A stretch of DNA of 64,000 nucleotides from the NCBI GenBank assembly GCA_005116895.1, contig SWDO01000017.1, positions 15,626-79,625 of the forward strand, in the 5' to 3' direction. A program made the position numbers and the translations under genes. The notes beneath the pieces were generated by a model that was not told where the DNA came from, ran no database searches, and saw only the letters and a list, made by a program, of their open reading frames with translations. Positions 54,478 to 63,325 of this stretch are shown here, piece after piece (position 1 is the stretch's first letter; each line of letters opens with the position of its first letter). Origin of the DNA: Nitrospira sp. (lineage in GTDB: Bacteria; Nitrospirota; Nitrospiria; Nitrospirales; Nitrospiraceae).

Positions 54478-54848
54478 AAGTCAAACGTCTCAAAGTGGGT
54501 GTGCGCTCATTAGAGGAAGGCCTGCAAGAGTTCGGTGCCACGCTGAAGGCGGTCCAGTCCGGCAAGACCATTCCCAAACGAACGGGGGTCTATTTCATCA
54601 GCGTAGAAGCGATGCGCCAAGTGTTGACGCCGTCGCGCTTGACCCTTTTACATTGCATCCGCACTCGTCGGCCTCGCTCTATTGCCGCGCTGGCCAAGCT
54701 GATCCGCAGGGATTTTAAGAACGTGCATGCCGATCTGAAACTCTTGGCCGACCTCGGCCTGGTGCAACTAGAACCGGGCGCGCATCTGAGGGACTCTGTC
54801 ACCCCAACCGTTCCCTACGAACGAATTCAGTTCGAGATCGCGGTGTGA
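54474..54848 (+). CDS. HTH transcriptional regulator, probable antitoxin
   Basis: A 124-aa protein with a winged helix-turn-helix (TLLHCIRTRRPRSIAALAKLIRRDFKNVHADLKLLADLGLVQL), resembling the HVO_A0114-type DNA-binding family often paired with DUF6516 toxins. The N-terminus (VRSLEEGLQEFGATLKAVQSG) may contact the toxin. Translational coupling to the toxin gene and its small size support a toxin-antitoxin module. Confidence 0.75.
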   Translation: MKVKRLKVGVRSLEEGLQEFGATLKAVQSGKTIPKRTGVYFISVEAMRQVLTPSRLTLLHCIRTRRPRSIAALAKLIRRDFKNVHADLKLLADLGLVQLEPGAHLRDSVTPTVPYERIQFEIAV

Positions 54849-54873
54849 AAGAGAAGAGAGTTCGTACATACAT

Positions 54874-55335
54874 TCATTTCCAAGAACCACCAGCTTCTTG
54901 AAGTAGCGACCAGAAAGCATCAGCATCGTAAAACGACTTATGGTGCCCCAGTGTGGATTTCTTGATCTTTAGATTTTCTCCCGTGGCATCAGAAGACCAG
55001 GAGGGCACGGAATTTCGCACATCTTCTGGTGTGTAGAAATATCCAGATTCATGATGATTATCCAGGAGAATCAGCACCCACTTGTCTCCGTAAGTATGTT
55101 TCAACTTTTCAAAAATGGGCTTTCTTGCTCCCCACCACTCAACAGAACTTTCAGGAGCATATAGACCAAAGTCACCTTCGCCAATACCCAGTTTCCTGAG
55201 CAAGGGTGCCGACTCACGCTCAGTTGTTCGCCGATGCATATGAAGAACTTTGGTCGACCTATCACGATCAACATCGAAACGCTTCTCGATCATTTCGACG
55301 AACCTGCCGAATACTGTTTCAGGGTCTATGGCCAT
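54874..55335 (-). CDS. Hypothetical cytoplasmic protein
   Basis: A 153-aa protein without signal peptide or transmembrane segment. It contains SPLLR-like and YGDKWVLILLDNHHESGYFYTPEDVRN segments, of an alpha/beta type resembling restriction-endonuclease-like folds, but no active-site motif is clear. It lies between the TumE pair and the M16 genes and starts close to the M16 stop. Codon use looks similar to its neighbours. Confidence 0.55.
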   Translation of the reverse strand: MAIDPETVFGRFVEMIEKRFDVDRDRSTKVLHMHRRTTERESAPLLRKLGIGEGDFGLYAPESSVEWWGARKPIFEKLKHTYGDKWVLILLDNHHESGYFYTPEDVRNSVPSWSSDATGENLKIKKSTLGHHKSFYDADAFWSLLQEAGGSWK

Positions 55336-55339
55336 ACCA

Positions 55340-56812
55340 TCACCCTTCAGGACTGAGCGCGATTTCTTTCACGTCTCCAAATGTCGAAAGGGCCTTCGGC
55401 AACGCCTCGCCTGATCCGACCGCCACGATCTTCAATCGATCCGGGCGCAAATGTTTCTTGGCCGCCGCTAAGACATCCGCTTTCGTCAGCTGCACGACCT
55501 TGCTGCGCAGTTGTTGCAGAAAATTCTTCGGCAATCCATCGTACTCTAACTCAACCAACCGGCTGACGATCGCCGACGGACTGGAAAATGAAAACACGAA
55601 CGAATTCACGTACGCTTCCTTCGCCTCCGCCAGCTCGGCATCGGTCACCGGCTCGGCGCGGATGCGTTCGATATTCGCCACGAACCGCTCAATCACTTCC
55701 TGTGTGGAGGTCAACTTGGTTTCCGCCCGCATCAGCCAGACACCTTGGTCATGCATCCCCGTATTGAGACGGCTACCGACGGAATAGGCCAACCCCCGTT
55801 TCGTTCGCACATCGTTGAAGAGGCGGCTACGAAACGAACTCCCGCCCAAAATATCGTTCGCGATGGCCAACGCCACGTAATCAGGATCATTCTCCTTGAT
55901 CGAAAGATGTCCCACCCGGAGATGGGTCTGCGAGGTCTCTTTCCCGACGAACCGGACAACCGGCCTGGACAGTTCCGCCTCCGAAACATCGACGATCCTC
56001 AACTCCGGCACCGTTCCCTGTTTCCAATTTCCGAATACTGTGCGGAGAGAGGCCACCATCTCATCTCTCTTAAAATCACCGGTCACACCGAGGATCATCC
56101 CGTTCGGGTGAATTGTGTTGTGATGGAAGGTGACGAGATCGTCCCTCGTAATGCGTGTGATCGAATCCAGCGAGCTCTCTCGGGCACTCGGATGAGCAGC
56201 CCCATAGAGCATCTTGGCAAATTCACGGCCGACGATGGACCCGGGATTATCCTGACGGCGGCGGATCCCCTCGATCGCCTGCAGCTTGACTAATTCGACA
56301 CGGGCGGGATCGAACGCCGGGGTCCGAATGAGCCCGGCGAAGATCTCCAACCCCCGATTCACATCTTTGCTCAGGACATCGAGAGACGCCGACCCTGATT
56401 GCCGCCCGATCCCGATACTCACATCAGCCGCAAATTGCTCCAGTTCGGCATCAACCTGCTCAGCGGAAAGACCACCACCGCCACCGGTCCGCATCACCGC
56501 CCCGGTCATGCCAGCGAGCCCGATCTTATCGGTTGGATCAAGCCAACTCCCTGTTCGCATCGTCGCCGTGATCGACACCAATGGCAATTCATGGTCTTCC
56601 AGCAAATAGAGGACCATGCCGTTGTCCAGCACGACCCGTTCGGGTTCCGGTGGTGAAAATTCCACAGGCTTAAACACCATGGTTCTTGGATCACCGAGTG
56701 AGAGTTCCCCCGCACACACCGTGGTGACTGACGCCAGCAGCATGGCTACGCCAACCAAGCCGGCGATTCCACCTCCCCTCACCCCTACTCCCTTATCCCT
56801 CATCGTCCTCAT
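55340..56812 (-). CDS. M16 family peptidase homologue lacking the zinc motif
   Basis: A secreted protein of 490 aa with signal peptide (VGVAMLLASVTTVCAG). It carries the M16 fold (VVLDNGMVLYLLEDHELPLVSITATMRTGSW, GLAGMTGAVMRTGGGG) but no HXXEH at the expected place, so it is probably the non-catalytic partner. The C-terminal M16 domain is present (FVHYFGGKETSQTHLRVGHL-like). It overlaps the catalytic M16 gene upstream by 4 bp; such pairs form a heterodimer. It is annotated as inactive by motif absence only. Confidence 0.85.
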   Translation of the reverse strand: MRTMRDKGVGVRGGGIAGLVGVAMLLASVTTVCAGELSLGDPRTMVFKPVEFSPPEPERVVLDNGMVLYLLEDHELPLVSITATMRTGSWLDPTDKIGLAGMTGAVMRTGGGGGLSAEQVDAELEQFAADVSIGIGRQSGSASLDVLSKDVNRGLEIFAGLIRTPAFDPARVELVKLQAIEGIRRRQDNPGSIVGREFAKMLYGAAHPSARESSLDSITRITRDDLVTFHHNTIHPNGMILGVTGDFKRDEMVASLRTVFGNWKQGTVPELRIVDVSEAELSRPVVRFVGKETSQTHLRVGHLSIKENDPDYVALAIANDILGGSSFRSRLFNDVRTKRGLAYSVGSRLNTGMHDQGVWLMRAETKLTSTQEVIERFVANIERIRAEPVTDAELAEAKEAYVNSFVFSFSSPSAIVSRLVELEYDGLPKNFLQQLRSKVVQLTKADVLAAAKKHLRPDRLKIVAVGSGEALPKALSTFGDVKEIALSPEG

Positions 56813-58341
56813 GGTCTCACCTCACCGGCTGGTACTCCAGCAACGGCCTTCTCAGTCAGTTTCTTCACTAAGACCGCCACGGTACGGTTTGATTTTGTAA
56901 AGTACTGCGTCGCCACTCGCTGCACATCAGCCGCCGTGACCTTGGCAACCTTGTCACGTGATGTCACGATGTAGCGCCAACCGCCTGCCACCGCCTGATA
57001 TAAGGATAGTTGAGCAGCCAGACCACTATTCGATCGCAGGCCTCGGACAAGATCGGCATCCAGATTATTGAGCACCTTTTCCAATTCCTGAGGGGAAACC
57101 GGCTCTCGCTTCAGCCGTTCCAACTCCTCGTAGATCGCGGTTTCGACTTCCGCTGTCGTATGAGGGGCTAAGGGTGTCGCTGTGACGACGAAGAGATTCG
57201 GCGCCCGCACCCCCGGATGACTGGCATCCGAGCCGACTGAGACGGCCAGCCGCTTCTCCCGTACCAGCTTGTGATGCAAGCGAGACGTCAGTCCATCGCT
57301 CAGTACCGCGTCGATCACGTCAAACACATCGTCATCTGAATTCCCCAAGGTTGGCTTGTGGTACCCAATCACGATAGCCGGCTCGGCATCAAACTCCACG
57401 TCAACTCGCCGCTCGCCTCGCTGCTCCGGTTCGATCGTCACCAACGGCGGCGTCGGCGGTGCGGCAGGAATTTTCCCGAACGTCTGCTCGATCAACGCGA
57501 TGGTTTCTTGCGGATTGATATCACCGACCAACGCAATCGTGGCACGATTGGGACCATAGTGTGTCTTGAAGAAGGCTTCCGTAGCGGCGGGTGTCAACGA
57601 CAGGATATCCGATCCCCATCCGATGGTGGGAACCCCATAGCCATGAGCGCGAAACGCGGCCGACGTGAAGGTCTCAAACAACAGACCGTTCGGACTGTCT
57701 TCGTTCCGCAGACGCCGTTCTTCCATCACGACACCGCGTTCCTTATAGAACTCGCGCAACACAGGGTTGGCCATTCGGTCTGATTCAATCGCCGCCCATA
57801 AGGGCAACCGATTGGACGGCAGACTAATCATATACCGCGTCACATCCTTGCCCGTCGATGCATTCAGTCCGACACCGCCATGCCGCTGATACAACAACGC
57901 CATTTCATTCCCGACCACGTAGCGCGAGGCCTGCGTCTGTAGCTCAACGAGGCGATTCTGGAGCGATGCAATCGCGGCACGCTCTTCAGCCGTTGCACCA
58001 CTCCCTTTAGTGGCCAGATCACGCTGACGTTGGTCGAGCTCGGTCCCGACGAGCGCGAGTTGGTTCAAAATCGGTTGTTCGTTCTCATAGCTTGTCGTGC
58101 CGACGACACGCGTGCCTTTAAAGGCCATATGCTCATAGAGATGCGCGAGTCCGGTTTGGCCGACCTGCTCATCGATCCCACCCACTGCGAAGGTGATGTT
58201 GATGGAGACGACAGGCGTCTGATGTCGTTCGACCATGAGCACGGTCAGCCCATTTGCCAGCCGATGCTCGATCACCCGTTCGGCGAGACTCGGCATCGCT
58301 GCCGACAGCGCATTGACGTTGAAGACGAGACTGAGGGCCAT
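56809..58341 (-). CDS. M16 family zinc metallopeptidase, catalytic
   Basis: The active partner, about 510 aa from ATG at 58341. The inverted zinc motif HLYEH is followed by MAFKGT, typical of M16B peptidases. The glutamate ligand lies further on in the EERRLRNEDSPNG region. The signal peptide starts at MALSLVFNVNALSAAM, which is why 58341 is preferred. The ORF continues in frame to 58527, where an ATG overlaps the gph stop (ATGA), but that stretch encodes a dispersed repeat. It is followed by the non-catalytic M16 partner. Confidence 0.88.
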   Translation of the reverse strand: MALSLVFNVNALSAAMPSLAERVIEHRLANGLTVLMVERHQTPVVSINITFAVGGIDEQVGQTGLAHLYEHMAFKGTRVVGTTSYENEQPILNQLALVGTELDQRQRDLATKGSGATAEERAAIASLQNRLVELQTQASRYVVGNEMALLYQRHGGVGLNASTGKDVTRYMISLPSNRLPLWAAIESDRMANPVLREFYKERGVVMEERRLRNEDSPNGLLFETFTSAAFRAHGYGVPTIGWGSDILSLTPAATEAFFKTHYGPNRATIALVGDINPQETIALIEQTFGKIPAAPPTPPLVTIEPEQRGERRVDVEFDAEPAIVIGYHKPTLGNSDDDVFDVIDAVLSDGLTSRLHHKLVREKRLAVSVGSDASHPGVRAPNLFVVTATPLAPHTTAEVETAIYEELERLKREPVSPQELEKVLNNLDADLVRGLRSNSGLAAQLSLYQAVAGGWRYIVTSRDKVAKVTAADVQRVATQYFTKSNRTVAVLVKKLTEKAVAGVPAGEVRP

Positions 58342-58356
58342 GACAAGAGAACAGAT

Positions 58357-58510
58357 CGTGAAGCGTGAAGCGTGAAGCTTCGTTCGTGGCTCACCCGCAA
58401 GTTTCAAGTTCCATGTTTCTCGTTTCATGTTTGAGGTTCCTCTAGTAACTTGAAACCTGAAACTTGCAACATGAAACTCTTGAGCGGGATACGCTTCACG
58501 AGAGACGAAC
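58357..58510. repeat. Dispersed CGTGAAGCGT-type repeat, copy B
   Basis: A composite of CGTGAAGCGTGAAGCG units, AACTTGAAAC and AAGTTTCAAG words, and GCGGGATACGCTTCACGAG at the other end, so the terminal parts are inverted. It separates gph from the M16 signal peptide region and is translated in frame in the extended ORF. Related copies are at 20013 and 63211. Confidence 0.6.
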
Positions 58511-58523
58511 CACGGTTGAGTGG

Positions 58524-59171
58524 TCATATAAAAATCTCCATGAGTTGTTCTGGCTTTTCGATGAACCAATCGGGCTGACACGCTGCCATCTTCTCTCGAT
58601 TCCCCATGCCATACCCAACGGCACACACACGAATACCGGCGTTATGTCCTCCGTTGATATCATTCGTGCTGTCCCCGACAAGGATCGTCCGCTCTTTCGG
58701 CGCGCCTACTTTTTCCATGATGTGCAATAACATCCCTGGTTCCGGTTTGAGCCCAAACCCGTTGTCCCCACCGACCATGTACAGGAAATGCTGCGGACCC
58801 AACCCATTCAGAATCACACGGGTGTATTCGATCGACTTGTTGGTCGCAATCACTTTGTCTTTGTGGGAAAAATGTTGCAGCATCGGCTCAATACCTGAGT
58901 AGAAGCGTGTCCGGTCCAGACAATGTTCGAGATAATGGCCTCGAAAGACTTTGAGCGCTTCTTCGAATCTGGTCTGATTGCCCTCCCCGACTGCCAGACG
59001 CAGCAACCGTTTGACGCCATCGCCGACAAAACCGAAAATTTCCTCAATGGGGCGTTCGGGTAATCCCAGCTCAGCAAGGGTCAAGTTAACGGATTGCGCA
59101 ATATCCCACTTCGACTCGATCAGTGTACCGTCCAAATCGAAAATCATCAAATCCACAGGGGTCTTAGCCAT
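58524..59171 (-). CDS. HAD-superfamily phosphatase (Gph-like)
   Basis: A 215-aa haloacid dehalogenase of the phosphoglycolate phosphatase type. Motif I DLMIFDLDGTLIESKWD (nucleophile Asp near residue 11), motif II VIATNKS, and motif III/IV with Lys then GDSTNDINGG are all visible. A cap domain lies between. It removes phosphate from phosphoglycolate or other small phosphoesters. The ATG overlaps the upstream secreted gene stop by 1 bp. Confidence 0.9.
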   Translation of the reverse strand: MAKTPVDLMIFDLDGTLIESKWDIAQSVNLTLAELGLPERPIEEIFGFVGDGVKRLLRLAVGEGNQTRFEEALKVFRGHYLEHCLDRTRFYSGIEPMLQHFSHKDKVIATNKSIEYTRVILNGLGPQHFLYMVGGDNGFGLKPEPGMLLHIMEKVGAPKERTILVGDSTNDINGGHNAGIRVCAVGYGMGNREKMAACQPDWFIEKPEQLMEIFI

Positions 59172-59761
59172 TACTTCGCCTTTCGCAATGAGTCAATGAG
59201 GGCAGCGAGCACGATCCGCTGTGTTGTATCCTGTTCATGGGCCTCCGCCTCTCGCGCGAAATTCATCATCCGTTTTAGTCCGACGTGAGGAGGGATGACC
59301 GGCGCAATGATGCGCCAGTAATTCCCCACCACCTTCACGTGAAAACGAACCTCTTCCGTCGTGTCCTCAGGAACGAAGGTGGCGGTTTCTAGGTAGACCG
59401 CCCCGCGCACATGAAAGGTGACCGGAATGATCACTTCCAGATTGTTGAGAATCTCCCATTTTCGATAGTCCTCCGGGACGATTGTGTCCTGGATGATGAC
59501 GACACGGCCCCATGCCGGCTCTTCTTTCCAATCGATATAGGGGATCACGGTGTCGAAGGACGGCGCGTCTAAACGAGCCCCCTTCTGGTCCAAGAGCACA
59601 TACCGCTTCACGACTTCCACCGGAGACCGCCGCATCGAACCGCTCGGGCTCAGTTGTGCGTTCGAAGGGACGGCCAGAGCGAGGATGGCCAGAGCAACCA
59701 GGGAGTGGATGAGGCGCTTGGGTAAAGAATACACGCGTCTAACCGGATGGATCTCACACAC
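59171..59761 (-). CDS. Secreted hypothetical protein
   Basis: A 196-aa protein with signal peptide (LIHSLVALAILALAVPSNAQ). The mature part contains SPVEVVKRYVLLDQKGARLDAP, VIPYIDWKEEPAWGRVVIIQD and RFHVKVVGNYWRIIAPVIPPHVG, an alpha/beta pattern like small NTF2-type or DUF4864-like domains; this is a weak match. It ends at the start of the gph gene, so the two are co-translated. Confidence 0.6.
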   Translation of the reverse strand: MCEIHPVRRVYSLPKRLIHSLVALAILALAVPSNAQLSPSGSMRRSPVEVVKRYVLLDQKGARLDAPSFDTVIPYIDWKEEPAWGRVVIIQDTIVPEDYRKWEILNNLEVIIPVTFHVRGAVYLETATFVPEDTTEEVRFHVKVVGNYWRIIAPVIPPHVGLKRMMNFAREAEAHEQDTTQRIVLAALIDSLRKAK

Positions 59762-59964
59762 AGCGGACAGGTTTCACACGATGCCCCAAGAACATATATC
59801 ACATCCCTCTTTCTTGAGAGGTTCACTTCCGCCGCCTCATTCTAGCAAACGGGACGAGAGACATCCAGGTAACGAGATGATGGTGCCTGCCTTGTTTGAC
59901 CTTCTTGAAAAGAGAATGCTACGGTCGAGCTTCCGTTCAACATCTTGCCAAGGAAGAAGCGCCT

Positions 59965-60396
59965 GTGTTCACCCCTCGATGGAGACAAGTGCGGCTCATC
60001 GGTCTTCTTCTCAGCCTGCTGTGCACGATCAATCTGGTGTCCTCGGTCTCAATCGCCGCTGCCGACCTCAACGACGAACTTCTGAATACGAATCCCATCC
60101 TCAGCGCGCCGAGTCACATCGAGCACCCGTCCTCGCTCACCCCACCGCCCCAGAAGGTCTATGACCTGCTCACACAGCTCAAGAAGCGAGACGGGATGCC
60201 GCTGCCAGGCTACGTCGGAGGGCGTGACTTCCAAAATCGAGAACGACGTCTTCCACGAGGCTCCTATCGGGAGTATGATGTGAATCCCAAGAGACGAGGC
60301 CGCGGTCGCGATGCCGAACGCATCGTCATCGAACGGCGAACCGGGAAAGCCTATTACACCGGAGATCACTACCGAACCTTTGTTCCTCTGAACTGA
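59965..60396 (+). CDS. Secreted guanyl-specific RNase (barnase/RNase Sa type)
   Basis: A secreted RNase of about 143 aa. The signal peptide (LIGLLLSLLCTINLVSSVSIAAA) is followed by a C-terminal domain strongly like RNase Sa: YVGGRDFQNRERRLPRGSYREYDVNP, GRGRDAERIVIERRTG and YYTGDHYRTF. The probable catalytic Glu (REYDV), Arg (AERIV) and His (GDHY) are all visible. A GTG start at 59965 with AAGGAAG 8 nt upstream is chosen; the track start at 59896 lacks support. The next gene encodes a barstar. Confidence 0.85.
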   Translation: MFTPRWRQVRLIGLLLSLLCTINLVSSVSIAAADLNDELLNTNPILSAPSHIEHPSSLTPPPQKVYDLLTQLKKRDGMPLPGYVGGRDFQNRERRLPRGSYREYDVNPKRRGRGRDAERIVIERRTGKAYYTGDHYRTFVPLN

Positions 60397-60423
60397 CGAA
60401 CGTCCAAACCGACAGAGAGATCT

Positions 60424-60972
60424 ATGGCGGGAACCTCTACCTTACACACTCATCTTTGCAATGCCACACCTCCCTGGTCGGCGCTTCTCGTCGTCCCTCG
60501 AGGAACCTCAGCCTCGGCCCTGGTGAAAACACCGCCAGGCTTTGCCGTGCGTACCATCCAGGGAAAGAAATGCCGAACTCCATCGACTCTCTTCGGTGAG
60601 TTTGCACGAGCACTGGATTTCCCGGATTATTTCGGACACAACTGGGACGCATTGGAGGAGTGTCTGGCCGATTTCGACTGGCTTCCCGCTAAAGGGTACA
60701 TCTTGCTCATTCACGATGCCGACGCTGTGCTTCCCGAGGATGAAGAAGAGTACGAAACGGTACTGGAAATCCTCAGCGACGCTGGCGAAGCCTGGAGCAA
60801 GGGACAAACGGCTGAAGGTCGGCGCGCCCCATTCCATGTGTGTTTGGCGGTGACGGAACAGAACAAATCGAAACGGACACACTGGCACTTGAAAGAGTTC
60901 TCCCCTACCGAGTCAACAACACCCAAGACGAAACCCAACCTCAAACGTGCGCCGAAGCGGTCTAAAAAGTAA
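60424..60972 (+). CDS. Barstar-family RNase inhibitor
   Basis: A 182-aa cytoplasmic protein. The barstar core is clear: LFGEFARALDFPDYFGHNWDALEECLADFDWLPAKGYILLIHDAD near residues 60-100. Extra N-terminal (about 40 aa) and basic C-terminal extensions are present (TKPNLKRAPKRSKK). It binds and blocks barnase-type RNases, so it is the natural immunity partner of the preceding RNase, 27 bp upstream. The spacing suggests one transcript. Confidence 0.9.
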   Translation: MAGTSTLHTHLCNATPPWSALLVVPRGTSASALVKTPPGFAVRTIQGKKCRTPSTLFGEFARALDFPDYFGHNWDALEECLADFDWLPAKGYILLIHDADAVLPEDEEEYETVLEILSDAGEAWSKGQTAEGRRAPFHVCLAVTEQNKSKRTHWHLKEFSPTESTTPKTKPNLKRAPKRSKK

Positions 60973-61017
60973 CACGTTCGACGACGAGCTGGGGTAGACC
61001 ACACCGGCGAGAAGAAA

Positions 61018-61293
61018 CTACCCGCGAGTCTTTTGAGCCAAGCCCCTTAACCCAACACATAACCGCACAACCGATCGCACCGCCCGGCGAATATGGGAAG
61101 GATGCTCCTTCGGCATGTCGATGGATGCGCCAGGGAGACCTGTGCTCCGTTGACAAGCGGTCCATCGAGCTCGCACCACCTGCAGATGCTCCAGGCAGAT
61201 ACTATGCGTCTCTCGACGGTCTCCAAGGGGAGCCTTTTCTCCGACGAATCCTGCCAGACCTTCCCTGCGGCACCATGAGCAGATGACTTGCAT
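61018..61293 (-). CDS. Small Cys-containing hypothetical protein
   Basis: A protein of about 91 aa from the internal ATG (MQVICSWCRREG). The CSWC pair near the N-terminus and ETHSICLEHLQ further on resemble the Cys-rich zinc-binding tag of small signalling proteins. The C-terminal half is basic. The ORF start in the track (61395) adds an unsupported N-terminus. It is divergent from hemL. Confidence 0.5.
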   Translation of the reverse strand: MQVICSWCRREGLAGFVGEKAPLGDRRETHSICLEHLQVVRARWTACQRSTGLPGASIDMPKEHPSHIRRAVRSVVRLCVGLRGLAQKTRG

Positions 61294-61421
61294 ATTCGTC
61301 TCGCTTTTCTGACTAACCAAATATTCCAGCAAGAATCGCGCCGTCACGCCAAAACAGAAACCAGGACGAAAACAAGCGAGAACCTGAACTTCCATTCAAT
61401 TCTCAGAGTCTGTTGCTGTAT

Positions 61422-61439
61422 CTGTATCGATAGATACAG
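61422..61439. promoter_or_regulatory. Palindrome upstream of hemL
   Basis: CTGTATC-GATA-GATACAG, 7-bp perfect arms with a 4-nt centre, lies between the divergent small gene and hemL, 109 nt before the hemL ATG. It may be an operator. A looser relative (TATCTATTTAGATACAG) lies after hemL near 62896. Confidence 0.35.
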
Positions 61440-61547
61440 TATCGCTTCCGACATTTTTTGACCGCGCACAGCGCTCCTCCGAACAGGTCGCACAATGATG
61501 GGTTTCTTGACCGGCTCTCACCCTGCATGATAGGGTGCGCCGCCATT

Positions 61548-62831
61548 ATGAAAACATCCCGCTCTACCAAGCTCTTTACTGAAGCCCAGCAACTCATTCC
61601 CGGTGGCGTCAATAGCCCCGTTCGAGCCTTCCGCTCGGTCGGCGGGCAACCGCGCTTCATCGCACGCGCCAAGGGATCACGGCTCTACGATGTAGACCAC
61701 AACGCCTACATCGACTATGTGCTTTCGTGGGGACCGATGATTTTAGGGCATGCCCATTCATCGGTAATCACCGCGATCAAGAGCGCAGCCGGGCGAGGCA
61801 CCAGCTACGGAGCCCCGACCGAGTCGGAAGTGTCGCTGGCCAGAGAAATCCGCAGCGCCTTCCCCTCCATGGAAAAGATCCGGCTCGTCAGCTCAGGGAC
61901 CGAAGCTGTCATGAGCGCGATCCGTGTCGCACGAGGATTCACCAAGCGGACCAAGGTCATGAAATTCGAGGGGTGCTACCACGGTCACGGGGACTATCTG
62001 TTGGCCAAAGCTGGGTCAGGGCTGGCGACATTGGGGATTCCGGATTCACCTGGTGTGCCGGATGACTTTGCCAAACACACGCTCACCGCTCCCTATAATG
62101 ATATCCGTACCGTCCAGCAACTGATCACAGCCAACCGGGATCAGCTAGCCTGTATTATCGTCGAGCCGATTGCCGGAAATATGGGAGTCGTTCCTCCTGC
62201 TCCGGACTTCCTCGCGGCGCTGCGGCAGCTGACCGCTGACCACAACATCTTGCTGATTTTTGACGAAGTCATCTCCGGATTCCGAGTACGTTATGGAGGC
62301 GCGCAGGCCCTCTATGGCATCACGCCCGATCTGACGGTGCTGGGCAAGATTATCGGAGGAGGCTTGCCCGTCGGTGCCTATGGCGGACGGAGAGAGATCA
62401 TGGATCTCATTGCGCCCGTCGGGCCGGTCTATCAAGCCGGAACTCTCTCTGGGAATCCACTGGCAGTCTCCGCTGGACTGGCAACCCTCAAGCAGTTGCG
62501 AGTGAAGGGGGTTTACAAGAAACTAGAGGAGCGATCAGCAGCCCTCGCCAAAGGTATCGGCGAAGCGGCGAAAAAGGCCGGAATTCCCGTGACGCAAACC
62601 CGAATCGGGTCGATGTTGACGACCTTCTTTACCCCAGGTCCTGTGGTGGATTGGAATACGGCAAAACAGTCAGACACGACGCGCTACGGCCAGTTTTTTC
62701 ACCACATGCTGGAGCAGGGTGTCTATCTCGCGCCTTCTCAGTTCGAGGCTGCCTTTCTCTCCACCGCCCACAGCACACAGGACATCGAGAAGACCCTCCG
62801 CGCTGCACACAACGCCTTCAAGAAACTCTAA
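61548..62831 (+). CDS. hemL: Glutamate-1-semialdehyde 2,1-aminomutase
   Basis: A PLP enzyme that forms 5-aminolevulinate in the C5 haem pathway, 427 aa. Family motifs: [18 protein letters not shown] at the N-terminus, [44 protein letters not shown] (cofactor Asp), and the PLP-binding Lys in [16 protein letters not shown]. The start at 61548 ([14 protein letters not shown]) matches the family; the longer track ORF starts earlier without support. High demand for haem fits the many c-type cytochromes here. Confidence 0.96.
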   Translation: MKTSRSTKLFTEAQQLIPGGVNSPVRAFRSVGGQPRFIARAKGSRLYDVDHNAYIDYVLSWGPMILGHAHSSVITAIKSAAGRGTSYGAPTESEVSLAREIRSAFPSMEKIRLVSSGTEAVMSAIRVARGFTKRTKVMKFEGCYHGHGDYLLAKAGSGLATLGIPDSPGVPDDFAKHTLTAPYNDIRTVQQLITANRDQLACIIVEPIAGNMGVVPPAPDFLAALRQLTADHNILLIFDEVISGFRVRYGGAQALYGITPDLTVLGKIIGGGLPVGAYGGRREIMDLIAPVGPVYQAGTLSGNPLAVSAGLATLKQLRVKGVYKKLEERSAALAKGIGEAAKKAGIPVTQTRIGSMLTTFFTPGPVVDWNTAKQSDTTRYGQFFHHMLEQGVYLAPSQFEAAFLSTAHSTQDIEKTLRAAHNAFKKL

Positions 62832-62961
62832 CTGAACGCCTGCCTAAGACGTCCGGTCAGATTGGTCATCCGTATCTTCCAGGATACACTCGTTATCTAT
62901 TTAGATACAGAGCACTGACACCTGAGAGCTCTTTCCCTTTTGAGGCCTATCTGAGTCCCCT

Positions 62962-63195
62962 CTACTCATCATCATCCTCGTCTTCGGCCTCTAACGCCTC
63001 CTGCCGCTTCTGTTCCTCCATCGCGTTATGGAGCAGCATACGAATAAACATCGAATAGAGCGACCCTTTTTCCAATGTGCCGCCAGGCGGGATGGCAATT
63101 TTCCCTTCCTTAATCATGCGATCCATCCAAGCCTTTTGATCCGGGGCGATCAATATAGGAATTTCAACCAGCCCCACCCGTCCCATCATATCCAT
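62962..63195 (-). CDS. Small acidic hypothetical protein
   Basis: A protein of about 77 aa starting at MDMMGRVGLVEIPILIAPDQKAWMDRMIKEGK, with GGAGG 9 nt before the ATG at 63195. It ends in a run of acidic residues (EAEDEDDDE). The middle (SLYSMFIRMLLHNAMEEQKRQ) is helical. No family is recognised. The longer track start at 63228 is rejected. Confidence 0.6.
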   Translation of the reverse strand: MDMMGRVGLVEIPILIAPDQKAWMDRMIKEGKIAIPPGGTLEKGSLYSMFIRMLLHNAMEEQKRQEALEAEDEDDDE

Positions 63196-63210
63196 GACAT
63201 TCAACCTCCG

Positions 63211-63238
63211 TGAATCGTGAAGCGTCATTCGTATCTTG
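63211..63238. repeat. Dispersed CGTGAAGCGT-type repeat, copy C (fragment)
   Basis: TGAATCGTGAAGCGTCATTCGTATCTTG shares CGTGAAGCGTCA and CATTCGT words with copy A at 20013. It lies just upstream of the small acidic gene on the minus strand. Confidence 0.5.
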
Positions 63239-63325
63239 TAAAAATGCGAACCTATTGCAGCATGCGGTTTTGAACATTGTCAATCGATCAGAGCCTGGCG
63301 CAACACCTGCATATGCACACATTCC

